From the NCBI RefSeq assembly GCF_004792665.1, contig NZ_SRZX01000001.1, positions 682,001 through 746,000 of the forward strand: a DNA stretch of 64,000 bases, read 5' to 3'. Source of the stretch: Marinobacter orientalis. Its GTDB lineage: Bacteria; Pseudomonadota; Gammaproteobacteria; Pseudomonadales; Oleiphilaceae. Positions 26,360 through 34,621 of the stretch are shown here, in pieces. The translations under genes were made by a program, and so were the position numbers. Every line of letters begins with the position of its first letter. Positions within the stretch are counted from its first letter, which is position 1. The notes under the pieces are model-generated. The model was not told the origin of the DNA, ran no database searches, and was given only the letters and a program-made list of their open reading frames with translations.

Positions 26360-26899
26360 TTATTGCTCAATAGTCGATTTCAGACGACTACTGAAGACCT
26401 GTTCGTCGCCGGCTCCGAACAATACAAAGCGCACCCGTTTTACACTCTCCAGCCGCGGCAGGACCTGTTTGACGGTGTTCAGGGCAACCTCCGCCGCGCC
26501 TTCTACCGGATAGCCGAAAGCCCCCGCCGATATGGCGGGAAATGCAATGGACTCAATGGCCTTGCTGTCCGCCAGTTCCAGCGCATTGCGGTAGCACTCT
26601 GCCAGCCAGTAATCAGATGGCTCATCAACGCCGTACACCGGCCCCAGGCAATGAATGACAAACCTGTTTGGCAGGTTATGGCCCCCGGAGATAACCGCCT
26701 CGCCGGGCCGGATCGGGGCCATGGGGCGGCATTCTTCTGCCAGCCCCGGCCCTGCTGCGTCGTGGAGGGCGCCGGCAACGCCGCCACCGGGCATCAGTTC
26801 TGCATTCGCCGCGTTGACCACCGCCTCGATGTCGTCCTGGTGGGTAATATCACCGCGCACGCATTCCACTATTTTTCCGTTCAGCTCGATCTGCGCCAT
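26360..26899 (-). CDS. macrodomain protein, O-acetyl-ADP-ribose deacetylase type
   Basis: A 179-residue macrodomain. VVNAANAELMPGGGVAGALHDAAGPGL is the ADP-ribose-binding loop with the catalytic-type Asn-Asn and Gly-rich segments, and FPAISAGAFGYP is the second loop, as in YmdB/MacroD. These enzymes remove O-acetyl-ADP-ribose or mono-ADP-ribose from proteins. I chose ATG 26899, preceded by GAGGAGGTTGGT, an excellent ribosome site, over 26923. It is followed upstream on the same strand by the GH84 gene 96 bp away. Confidence 0.88.
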   Translation of the reverse strand: MAQIELNGKIVECVRGDITHQDDIEAVVNAANAELMPGGGVAGALHDAAGPGLAEECRPMAPIRPGEAVISGGHNLPNRFVIHCLGPVYGVDEPSDYWLAECYRNALELADSKAIESIAFPAISAGAFGYPVEGAAEVALNTVKQVLPRLESVKRVRFVLFGAGDEQVFSSRLKSTIEQ

Positions 26900-26995
26900 A
26901 CCAACCTCCTCAGTCACCTTCAAAAAATAGTCATTCCTGACGATTCCAGCAAGGCCTGAACCGCGGCAACCATCTGTCGACCGTATGGATGCCGG

Positions 26996-28069
26996 TTATT
27001 GTGTCTGCACCATTTCATCGGTGACCTGATAAGCCCCGGCCAGCCAGTCAAAAATTTCCCTGGCGGCCGGGTGATCGAACCGGCGGTAGCATTCGGTCAT
27101 TGCCTGGCGGCGCTCACTGCTGATTCTTTCCAGCCCCGCATCCTGCAGTACCAGCAGATCGGCCGTTATCTGCCGCGCCAGGTCCTTACCCACGACCTCT
27201 TCAGCCGCCCGCCGGAACGCCTGGCCATATTGATACCCCGGCCCCTGCTGATAGCTCTGGGCCAGGGTGATGGCGGGGATGGTTGTCAGCGTTGGCTGCA
27301 ATGCAGGATTGATGGCATGGCCGGCAAGATAGTTGCTGTTGGCCGCGGGCCTTCCGGTAAATCCCCGCAGATGGAGGTGGCGGGACATACGGTCACCATC
27401 GTTCACCGGGTAGTTGTCCCACAGTACGGGTTTACGCCCGAGCGCCTCCGCGACACGCTGCAGGTGGCCCGGTGATATCTCCCGGGAACACACTTCCTCA
27501 CCTGTCCAGAATACCTGCACTGACGGATCCAGCGCCTTGCCAAGGTCTTCCAGATAATGCTCGGGGCGCTGGCCGAATACCCGGTCCAGCACGGGGTCGT
27601 CAGAATAGTAACTGGGGCAGACTGTGATCTGTTCGGCGCCGCTTCGCCCGGCCACCCAGTGAATGATGTCGGCCTGGCGGGTGGCCAGATCTGGCGTGCC
27701 ACTCTTCATATCGTCAAACAGTATTGCCAGGTCGGTGATGCCCAGCCGATCAAAAGCCCCCAGCTTGTCCGCCAGCGCCGTTCTCGCGGAATTGTCGAAG
27801 TTATTGAAGACTTCAAACGGGCTGAGCCCCACACCGAAGCGCACGCCCTGCTCACGGCAGAAAGCGGCAAAATCGGATAACTCGCCTGCTACCGGGGCTG
27901 GGTGAGGCTCGCTCCAGCGGCGGCGGAGAAAGGCATCGGCCTTGGGCGCGTACCAGTAATTACGGTAGCCATGGGGCGCCAGCGCCAGCACAAGCTGCCG
28001 GCGCTGCTCCCAGCTCCATAATGGACCGTAGAAGCCTTCGATAATGCCCAGCGGGGGCTGTTCTGACAT
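26996..28069 (-). CDS. GH84 beta-N-acetylglucosaminidase (O-GlcNAcase-like)
   Basis: A 357-residue glycoside hydrolase family 84 catalytic domain. It opens GIIEGFYGPLWSWEQRRQL, contains NYWYAPKAD (Lys43, Asp45) and the catalytic aspartate pair Asp119-Asp120 in LFDDMKSG. These enzymes use substrate-assisted catalysis to remove GlcNAc. There is no signal peptide, so the substrate should be cytoplasmic: a GlcNAc-modified protein, or a sugar or muropeptide recycling intermediate. It lacks the extra domains of larger bacterial GH84 enzymes. The macrodomain gene lies 96 bp downstream on the same strand. Confidence 0.85.
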   Translation of the reverse strand: MSEQPPLGIIEGFYGPLWSWEQRRQLVLALAPHGYRNYWYAPKADAFLRRRWSEPHPAPVAGELSDFAAFCREQGVRFGVGLSPFEVFNNFDNSARTALADKLGAFDRLGITDLAILFDDMKSGTPDLATRQADIIHWVAGRSGAEQITVCPSYYSDDPVLDRVFGQRPEHYLEDLGKALDPSVQVFWTGEEVCSREISPGHLQRVAEALGRKPVLWDNYPVNDGDRMSRHLHLRGFTGRPAANSNYLAGHAINPALQPTLTTIPAITLAQSYQQGPGYQYGQAFRRAAEEVVGKDLARQITADLLVLQDAGLERISSERRQAMTECYRRFDHPAAREIFDWLAGAYQVTDEMVQTQ

Positions 28070-28235
28070 CGGTTTGTTCCACCTTTCAGGTGCCGGAATA
28101 GATTAAAGTATTGCCGAGATTAACGTACAGAATGTTCTCTGATCATCGCATACTCACCTCAATGTCCGCTAAACTCGCACCATCAGTATTCAATTAACAG
28201 CTCACAAGATAATGTGCGACATAGGAGCGCAGCGA

Positions 28236-28700
28236 ATGGACATAAAAACCTTTGAAGACCTGATCATCTGGGCCCGCGAGCTCCATGCCAACCTTTCCCG
28301 ATGCCTTTCGGAGTGTTCCAGCAAACACCCGAACGAACAGGCGCAGGGGCTGCTAACCTATCTGGCTGGCCACGAATCGGAACTGGCGCGTATTACCGCC
28401 GAATTCGAGAAACAGGCCGCCCCCAACGCGCTGAAGACAAGAGTCTACGATTATCTGAACGGCGAACACAAACGTATCAAAGCGCATGAAACTTGTGATG
28501 GTCATTACGCTGATCTCGACTTTGATGGCATTGAGCGGGAAGTGTTCGCGTTCCACGACCAGCTAATCGATCTTTACGACAGCCTGGCCGGCAAGGCAGA
28601 AATTCCGGAAGCAAAAGAGCTGGTGGAATCAATGCGTACAATGGAGGAACAGGAAGCCATGAGGCTGGCCAGCCAGGTCAGCAGAATGAATGACGTCTGA
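28236..28700 (+). CDS. small all-helical protein of unknown function
   Basis: A 154-residue soluble protein predicted almost wholly helical, starting MDIKTFEDLIIWARELHANLSR. His and Glu/Asp are spaced along helices (LAGHESELARITAEFE; GEHKRIKAHETCDGHYADLDFDG), as in hemerythrin- or ferritin-like bundles, but no canonical metal motif can be assigned. Similar unnamed proteins occur in related marine bacteria to my knowledge. ATG 28236 follows AGGAGCGCAGCG; an upstream in-frame codon at 28212 is less likely. It is followed by the SOS-box gene. Confidence 0.7.
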   Translation: MDIKTFEDLIIWARELHANLSRCLSECSSKHPNEQAQGLLTYLAGHESELARITAEFEKQAAPNALKTRVYDYLNGEHKRIKAHETCDGHYADLDFDGIEREVFAFHDQLIDLYDSLAGKAEIPEAKELVESMRTMEEQEAMRLASQVSRMNDV

Positions 28701-28749
28701 GGTTTACCCCGCCCGGTAACGAAAGCTGGAAATCGAGCGCTGTTATGGG

Positions 28750-28769
28750 TACTGTATATAAAAACAGTA
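28750..28769 (+). promoter_or_regulatory. LexA (SOS) box
   Basis: TACTGTATATAAAAACAGTA matches the E. coli LexA consensus at 18 of 20 positions, including both CTGT and ACAG half-sites at the correct spacing. It ends 14 bp before the radical SAM start codon, so bound LexA would cover the promoter/start region. Confidence 0.9.
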
Positions 28770-28783
28770 CTTCGGATTTCGTT

Positions 28784-29845
28784 ATGAAAACGCGCGCGAC
28801 ACCGATCAATCCAAAAAATCGCTTCCAGTCCATCGTCACGGACCGAGAATGCGACGACGGCTGGTATCAGGATCCGGCTGATGAAGCCTGCCCCGACTCC
28901 CTGGCTACGGAAGTTACAGAGGAGCAGGCACGTTCAATCATCAGCCGCAACCGCTCTCCCGACATACCCTTCGACCAATCCATCAATCCCTACCGGGGTT
29001 GCGAGCATGCCTGCATCTACTGTTTCGCCCGGCCTACCCACGCTTACTGGGACATGTCCCCGGGGCTGGACTTTGAAACCCGGTTGATTGCCAAGCCCAA
29101 TGCGGCGGACCAACTTCGCAGAGAGCTCGACAAGCCCGGTTACCGGGTGTCCCCTATCGCCCTCGGCATAAATACCGATGCGTACCAGCCGATTGAAAAA
29201 CAGCGTGAAATTACCAGAGACATCCTCAAAGTGCTGGTCGAGTATCGCCATCCGGTGTCCATCATTACCAAGGGTGCGTTGATCCTGCGTGACCTGGACC
29301 TGTTATCGGAGCTGGCAGGCCAGGGCCTGTGCACCGCCAGTGTCAGCCTTACTACCCTCGACAACAGCCTCAAACGCCAGATGGAGCCGCGAACGGCGGC
29401 GCCAGCCACGCGCCTGAAGATTATTCGCGAACTTGCTGCCGCGGGCGTACCGACCGGCATCATTATTGGGCCGGTGATACCGTTCATCAATGACCATGAG
29501 ATCGAGGCGATACTGGAAGCCGGTGCCGGGGCAGGTGCGGAACGCGCAAGCTGGATCATGCTGCGCCTGCCCCTGGAACTGGACGAACTGTTCCAGGACT
29601 GGTTACAACGGCATTTCCCCCAGCGTGCCGAACATGTGATGTCCCGCATCCGTGACCTCAGAGGGGGCAAGAGCTACCAATCGCGATGGGGCGAGAGAAT
29701 GACAGGAAAGGGTCCCTACGCGGATCTGGTGCGTCAGCGTTTCAACAGGAAAGCCAGAAGCCTGGGCCTTGGCGGGCATGAAGCCGAACCAATGCGCAGG
29801 GACCTGTTCCGCCGACCGGGTGGTGAACAAATGCAGTTGATATGA
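28784..29845 (+). CDS. PA0069-family radical SAM protein (SplB-like), SOS-controlled
   Basis: A 353-residue radical SAM enzyme. The [4Fe-4S] motif CEHACIYC gives Cys73, Cys77 and Cys80 in FDQSINPYRGCEHACIYCFARP, the hallmark of the PA0069/SplB-related family. Spore photoproduct lyase relatives repair or modify nucleic acids, and P. aeruginosa PA0069 belongs to the LexA regulon to my recollection. A near-consensus LexA box overlaps the promoter here, so a DNA-damage role is well supported although the reaction is unknown. ATG 28784 is chosen; an upstream in-frame ATG at 28745 would start within or before the LexA box and is rejected. Confidence 0.88.
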   Translation: MKTRATPINPKNRFQSIVTDRECDDGWYQDPADEACPDSLATEVTEEQARSIISRNRSPDIPFDQSINPYRGCEHACIYCFARPTHAYWDMSPGLDFETRLIAKPNAADQLRRELDKPGYRVSPIALGINTDAYQPIEKQREITRDILKVLVEYRHPVSIITKGALILRDLDLLSELAGQGLCTASVSLTTLDNSLKRQMEPRTAAPATRLKIIRELAAAGVPTGIIIGPVIPFINDHEIEAILEAGAGAGAERASWIMLRLPLELDELFQDWLQRHFPQRAEHVMSRIRDLRGGKSYQSRWGERMTGKGPYADLVRQRFNRKARSLGLGGHEAEPMRRDLFRRPGGEQMQLI

Positions 29846-30025
29846 CCATAAATTGCACCAGATCAGTGCGTTATACAGCAGAAGCTAAGACCTAGGTCGT
29901 AGAGAGGACGGTTATCCGTTCCGCTGGCTGTCGATTATTGCTAACTTCGCCTACAATCAAGAGTTACTCATCCTGAAATGGAAGAGGCTCTCGACACAAC
30001 AACGACATAAGAGGCTGAAAGAACA

Positions 30026-31102
30026 ATGAAGTTACGTTCTGCTCTATCCGCGGCTGTGCTGGCTGTAGCAACTACGTTTGCTTCCGCACAGGCCCTCGCT
30101 CAAGAAACCTTCACCCTCCGCCTGGCAGAGACCTGGGGGCCAAACTTTCCGATATTCGGTGACACCACCAAGAACTTTGCCGAGCGCGTCGAGAAAATGT
30201 CCGACGGTCGACTCAAGGTCCGCATCGATTCCGCCAACAAGCACAAAGCTCCCCTGGGCGTGTTTGATATGGTCAAGGCCGGCCAGTACGACATGGGGCA
30301 CTCCGCTTCCTACTACTGGAAAGGCAAGGTTCCAAACACCCTGTTTTTCACCAGCATGCCCTTCGGCATGATCGCCATGGAACAATATGCCTGGTTCTAC
30401 CATGGCGGCGGCATGGAGTTGATGCAGGAAGTTTACGAGCCCCATAACATGCTGTCATTCCCGGGCGGCAACACCGGCGTTCAGATGGGTGGCTGGTTCC
30501 GTGAAGAAATCAAATCCCTGGAAGACCTGGAAGGGCTGAAAATGCGCATCCCGGGCTTTGCGGGCGAAGTCTTCGCAGAAGTCGGTGTTAACCCGACCAA
30601 CATCGCCCCCGGCGAGCTCTACACCTCGCTGGAACGTAACACCATTGATGCCGTGGAATGGGTAGGCCCGGCACTGGACCTGCGCCTTGGCTTCCAGCAG
30701 ATCGCCGATTACTACTACACCGGCTGGCATGAGCCTGCCACCGAACTGCAGTTCCTGGTCAACAAGAAGGTATGGGAGAAACTTCCCGCCGATCTGCAGG
30801 AAATCATGCGCATAGCGATGCGCACCGCTTCCTATGACATGCTGGTTCATTCCCAGCACGCCAACGCGGAAGCCTGGGACACCATCAGGGAAGATTACCC
30901 GAACGTACAGATCAAGCAGTTCCCGCAGGAGATCTTCCAGGCCATGTACGAGGCCAACGAGAAACTGCTCGATGAAGTCGCCAAAGATAATGAGCAGGCG
31001 GCAAAAATCGTAAAGTCCCAGGAAGAATATCTCGAGAAAAGCCGTGCCTATACGGACATTTCCGAGCGCGCTTACCTCAACACGATGGCAGAAGTCGAGT
31101 AA
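30026..31102 (+). CDS. dctP: TRAP transporter substrate-binding protein
   Basis: A 358-residue periplasmic binding protein with a signal peptide (residues 1-25, ending AQALAQET). The DctP signatures include FAERVEKMSDGRLKVRIDS, GMKMRIPG-type text LEGLKMRIPGFAGEVFAEVG with the carboxylate-binding Arg, and NTIDAVEWVGPALD. It captures an organic acid for the DctQM permease. The Glu-Trp-Val-Gly-Pro segment fits the branch that often binds 2-oxo or aromatic acids, but the ligand is not readable. First gene of dctPQM. Confidence 0.93.
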   Translation: MKLRSALSAAVLAVATTFASAQALAQETFTLRLAETWGPNFPIFGDTTKNFAERVEKMSDGRLKVRIDSANKHKAPLGVFDMVKAGQYDMGHSASYYWKGKVPNTLFFTSMPFGMIAMEQYAWFYHGGGMELMQEVYEPHNMLSFPGGNTGVQMGGWFREEIKSLEDLEGLKMRIPGFAGEVFAEVGVNPTNIAPGELYTSLERNTIDAVEWVGPALDLRLGFQQIADYYYTGWHEPATELQFLVNKKVWEKLPADLQEIMRIAMRTASYDMLVHSQHANAEAWDTIREDYPNVQIKQFPQEIFQAMYEANEKLLDEVAKDNEQAAKIVKSQEEYLEKSRAYTDISERAYLNTMAEVE

Positions 31103-31120
31103 CATACAGGCTGTAAAGGG

Positions 31121-31151
31121 GCCGGGATCGCTCTATGGGGGTCCCGGCTTT
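31121..31151 (+). terminator. intercistronic hairpin between dctP and dctQ
   Basis: GCCGGGA (31121-31127) pairs with TCCCGGC (31142-31148), followed by TTTGCCGTTT. It probably causes partial termination or protects the dctP message end, raising binding-protein levels over the permease, as is common in such operons. Confidence 0.55.
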
Positions 31152-31202
31152 GCCGTTTATAGTAACCGGAAAATCGCCAGCTGATCTGGTGGAGGACAAT
31201 CA

Positions 31203-31748
31203 ATGCGTTGGATTATCAAGCTGGACGAGGGCCTGGCATGGCTGTCCATCTTTTGCGGCTGGGTGGCCTGTGCAGCAATGATACTGATGGCTGGCAACGT
31301 CTTCTACGATGTGGTGGCACGCTACGCTTTTAACGAAGTTTCCATCGGTATGCAGGAAATGGAGTGGCACCTGTACTCGGTGGTGTTCCTGTTCGGCATC
31401 CCCTATGCCCTTCGTACCGACGGGCACGTCCGGGTTGATGTTCTCTATGCCCGCTGGAGCGACAGAACCAAGGCGTGGATCAACCTTGTCGGGGCTTTCG
31501 TCTTCATCATACCGTTCTCCTATCTGATCTGGAACTACGGCTATAATTTCGCCGTCGAGTCTTACAGCATGGGCGAAGGCAGCGGTGACCCCGGAGGACT
31601 TCCGTATCGCTGGATCATCAAGAGCATGATCCCAATATCCGCGGTGTTTACCGCAATAGCCGGACTCAATATGGCAACACACGCCCTGCGGGTCATGTCC
31701 GGCGAGAAGACCTACGAAGCAAAACACGGCGCGGAGGGTCTGGCATGA
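31203..31748 (+). CDS. dctQ: TRAP transporter small permease
   Basis: A 181-residue inner-membrane protein with four hydrophobic segments, including FYDVVARYAFNEVSIGMQEMEWHLY near residue 38, the DctQ family core. It pairs with DctM to form the TRAP permease. ATG 31203 has GGAGG nearby (GTGGAGGACAATCA). Its stop overlaps the dctM start in ATGA. Confidence 0.92.
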   Translation: MRWIIKLDEGLAWLSIFCGWVACAAMILMAGNVFYDVVARYAFNEVSIGMQEMEWHLYSVVFLFGIPYALRTDGHVRVDVLYARWSDRTKAWINLVGAFVFIIPFSYLIWNYGYNFAVESYSMGEGSGDPGGLPYRWIIKSMIPISAVFTAIAGLNMATHALRVMSGEKTYEAKHGAEGLA

Positions 31749-33040
31749 TTGGTATGATCATGTTCGGTGTTGCCCTCCTGATGCTGATGCTGGGCTTCCC
31801 GGTTGCCTTTACCTTTGGCGGTGTTGCGCTGTTCTTCGGTGTCTTTGCTGAAGGCATGGATCTGTTCGCCTTCATGCCCTACCGCATCATGAGCATAATG
31901 CAGAACACCACGCTGATGGCGGTGCCGCTGTTTATCTTCATGGGCGTTGTTCTCCAGCGCACCAAACTGGCGGCGCAGTTACTGACCTCTATGGGTCGGC
32001 TGTTCGGCGGCCTGCCCGGAGGCCTGGCCATTTCCACCATTCTGGTGGGAGCGCTGCTCGCGGCCTCTACCGGTGTAGTCGGTGCCAGCGTGGTTGCCAT
32101 GGGCCTGATTTCGCTGCCGGTCATGCTTGCCCACGGTTACGACAAGCGGCTCGCCACTGGCACCATCTGCGGCGCCGGTACCCTGGGGCAGATCGTTCCA
32201 CCCTCGATTATTCTTATCATTCTCGGTGATGTGCTCGGCCTACCGGTGGGGGATCTGTTCAAGGCTGCCGTCATACCCGGCGTGGTTCTGGTCAGCCTTT
32301 ACATCGTCTACATACTCGTTCTTACCCGTTTCAAGCCTGAAACCGCACCAGCAATGCCTGATGACAGCGGCCTCTCCCGCGGGAAAGAGATCATCGCGGC
32401 ACTGCTTGCGATCATCCCGCCACTGGCGCTGATTGTCGTTGTGCTGGGCTCCATCTTTGCGGGCATTGCCACCCCAACCGAGTCCTCGGCTCTTGGCGGT
32501 GTTGGCGCCATCGTGCTGGCCCTGGCTTACCGCCAGTTCTCGTTCCAGATGGTCTGGGACGCTTCCAAGGACACGGTCAAGGTAACCGCCATGGTGTTCG
32601 CCATTCTGATCGGTGCAACAGCATTCTCGATGGTCTTCAGCTACACCGGAGGCGACTACCTTCTGGAAGAGTGGATACTTCAACTCCCCGGGGAGAAGTG
32701 GGGATTCATCATCCTTGCCATGCTGGTTATTCTGGTGCTGGGTTTCTTCATCGATTTCGTGGAAATCTCCTTCATCATTGTGCCGATCCTGGCCCCGATT
32801 GCGGAAGCACTGGGCGTCAACATGCTGTGGTTCGCCATCCTGATCGCCATGAATCTGCAAACCAGTTTCCTGACGCCCCCGTTCGGGTTCAGTCTGTTCT
32901 ACCTAAAGGGGGTGTCACCGCCCACGGTAAAGACCACTGACATCTACAAAGGGGTTTTGCCGTTCATACTGATGCAGGTACTGGTCCTGGGCCTGATCGT
33001 CATATTCCCGGAATGGTTCGGTATGAGCTCCTCGTACTGA
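31745..33040 (+). CDS. dctM: TRAP transporter large permease
   Basis: A 431-residue membrane protein with about 12 helices, the Na+-coupled translocation subunit. It shows the DctM pattern IFMGVVLQRTKLAAQLLTSMGRLFGGLPGGLAISTILVGALLAASTGVVGAS and PTESSALGGVGA. Translation is coupled to dctQ by a 4-nt overlap. The operon dctPQM imports an unidentified carboxylate using the sodium gradient. Confidence 0.94.
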   Translation: MIGMIMFGVALLMLMLGFPVAFTFGGVALFFGVFAEGMDLFAFMPYRIMSIMQNTTLMAVPLFIFMGVVLQRTKLAAQLLTSMGRLFGGLPGGLAISTILVGALLAASTGVVGASVVAMGLISLPVMLAHGYDKRLATGTICGAGTLGQIVPPSIILIILGDVLGLPVGDLFKAAVIPGVVLVSLYIVYILVLTRFKPETAPAMPDDSGLSRGKEIIAALLAIIPPLALIVVVLGSIFAGIATPTESSALGGVGAIVLALAYRQFSFQMVWDASKDTVKVTAMVFAILIGATAFSMVFSYTGGDYLLEEWILQLPGEKWGFIILAMLVILVLGFFIDFVEISFIIVPILAPIAEALGVNMLWFAILIAMNLQTSFLTPPFGFSLFYLKGVSPPTVKTTDIYKGVLPFILMQVLVLGLIVIFPEWFGMSSSY

Positions 33041-33066
33041 CAGCAATCAGGCCAACAGCAATCACT

Positions 33067-33091
33067 GTACCGGGGCTCCCAGTCCCGGTAC
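33067..33091 (+). terminator. hairpin after dctM
   Basis: GTACCGGG (33067-33074) and CCCGGTAC (33084-33091) form a perfect eight-pair stem. No T-run follows, so it may be a stabilising 3-prime hairpin or a Rho-associated end. Confidence 0.4.
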
Positions 33092-33147
33092 GAATCCGCT
33101 TTGCTCCCACCTGAAGACACCATAGCCACCACCCCGTTTTCACGGGC

Positions 33148-33175
33148 ATGACAAAACCCGCCTGTTTTCTATACT
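33148..33175 (+). promoter_or_regulatory. sigma-70-like promoter of the cyclopropane-synthase operon
   Basis: ATGACA (33148-33153) and TATACT (33170-33175), each one base off consensus, are 16 bp apart. Transcription would start near 33182, leaving a leader of about 117 nt before the ATG at 33299. Confidence 0.5.
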
Positions 33176-33298
33176 ATTAAGTAAGGAGGCGATTCTCAGT
33201 TATGATATTGGGGCACGCCTGGATGCTGAATCACGGTTGACCGGCAACAGTCGACCTCAGCCTGCGACTAACCAGCCGCTATAGGGAGACATGGAACG

Positions 33299-34621
33299 AT
33301 GAGTCAAAGCACCGTCCGGAAAGCCGCCAATCAAAACGACGAGCGCCAGGATGACAGGCCAAACCTTCTCACGCTGCCGCTGGAAGAGCAGCAGGCAGAC
33401 AGAGAACCCCATAGCTATGAACGCTGGCTGATCGCCAAACTACTGCGCATGGTAGGTTCGCCCCCGGTGCGGTTCCAGTTATGGAATGATGAATTTATTG
33501 AAGCCGAAGAGGGTACGGCCCGTTTCACCCTGAGGCTGACCGATCCCAAGGCTCTGGTTGCTCTGGCCACCAACCCCAATCTGGCGTTTGGCGACCTGTA
33601 CAGCGCCGGCCGACTGCAAGTGGATGGCGATCTGACAGAGCTGATGGAAACGCTCTATCGCGCGGTACACAAGGCACGGCAACAGTGGCCCAGGTGGCTC
33701 GAAACGCTGTGGCGAAACCATAACCCACGCTCGACCGGTTTGTCGGAGGCAAAAGAAAACATTCACCATCACTACGACCTGGGCAACGAGTTTTACAAGC
33801 TCTGGCTGGACCAGGCGGAGATGCAGTACACCTGTGCCTATTACGAAACTCCTGACCTGACGCTGGAGCAGGCCCAGCTGGCAAAACTGGAACACGTATG
33901 CCGAAAATTGCGCCTGAAACCCGGAATGACGGTGGTGGAAGCCGGCTGTGGCTGGGGGGGGCTGGCACGCTATATGGCCCGCAACTATGGTGTCAGGGTT
34001 CACTCCTACAACATTTCCAGGGAACAGCTGACCTATGCGCGGGAAGAAGCCCGACGCCAGGAGCTCGACCACCTGATTGATTACGTCGAGGACGACTACC
34101 GCAACATCAGCGGGCAGTATGATGCTTTTGTATCCATCGGCATGCTCGAGCATGTGGGCAAGGAAAACTACCAGGCGCTTTCAGAACTGATTCGTCGCTC
34201 CCTCAAGCCTGATGGCATGGCATTGCTGCACAGCATCGGCCGCAACCGACCCATGCTGATGAACGCCTGGATCGAGAAACGTATTTTCCCCGGTGCCTAT
34301 CCGCCCAGCATCTCCGAGTTCATGGGCATTTGTGAGCATGGTGGCTTCTCGGTGCTGGATGTCGAGAATCTGAGACTGCACTATGCCCAGACACTTACCC
34401 ACTGGAAGGAACGTTTCCAGAACAGCATGGATAAGGTAACGGAGATGTACGATGAGCACTTTGCCCGTGCCTGGGAAATGTATCTGGCCGGATCCACAGC
34501 GGCGTTCCAGGCCGGAGGGCTACAGCTGTTCCAGGTGGTTTTCACTCATGGCGAGAACAACGAGGTGCCGCAAAGCCGTCAGGATATCTACACCTTCCCC
34601 GCTGCCCCGGAGACCTGCTGA
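33299..34621 (+). CDS. cyclopropane-fatty-acyl-phospholipid synthase family methyltransferase
   Basis: A 440-residue protein with an N-terminal lipid-binding region and a C-terminal SAM methyltransferase domain: MTVVEAGCGWGGLARYMARNYG near residue 210, after ENIHHHYDLGNEFYKLWLDQAEMQYTCAYYE whose Cys lies at the family active site. It adds a methylene or methyl group across membrane phospholipid double bonds. Its stop overlaps the next start in TGATG, coupling it to a flavoprotein reductase; such pairing can indicate a product other than a plain cyclopropane. RBS is GGGAGACATGGAACG. Confidence 0.9.
   Translation: MSQSTVRKAANQNDERQDDRPNLLTLPLEEQQADREPHSYERWLIAKLLRMVGSPPVRFQLWNDEFIEAEEGTARFTLRLTDPKALVALATNPNLAFGDLYSAGRLQVDGDLTELMETLYRAVHKARQQWPRWLETLWRNHNPRSTGLSEAKENIHHHYDLGNEFYKLWLDQAEMQYTCAYYETPDLTLEQAQLAKLEHVCRKLRLKPGMTVVEAGCGWGGLARYMARNYGVRVHSYNISREQLTYAREEARRQELDHLIDYVEDDYRNISGQYDAFVSIGMLEHVGKENYQALSELIRRSLKPDGMALLHSIGRNRPMLMNAWIEKRIFPGAYPPSISEFMGICEHGGFSVLDVENLRLHYAQTLTHWKERFQNSMDKVTEMYDEHFARAWEMYLAGSTAAFQAGGLQLFQVVFTHGENNEVPQSRQDIYTFPAAPETC

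Noticed and set aside
29889..29898. GACCTAGGTC palindrome upstream of dctP
   Set aside because: Perfect but only 10 bp, expected by chance in a window of this size and matching no operator I can name.
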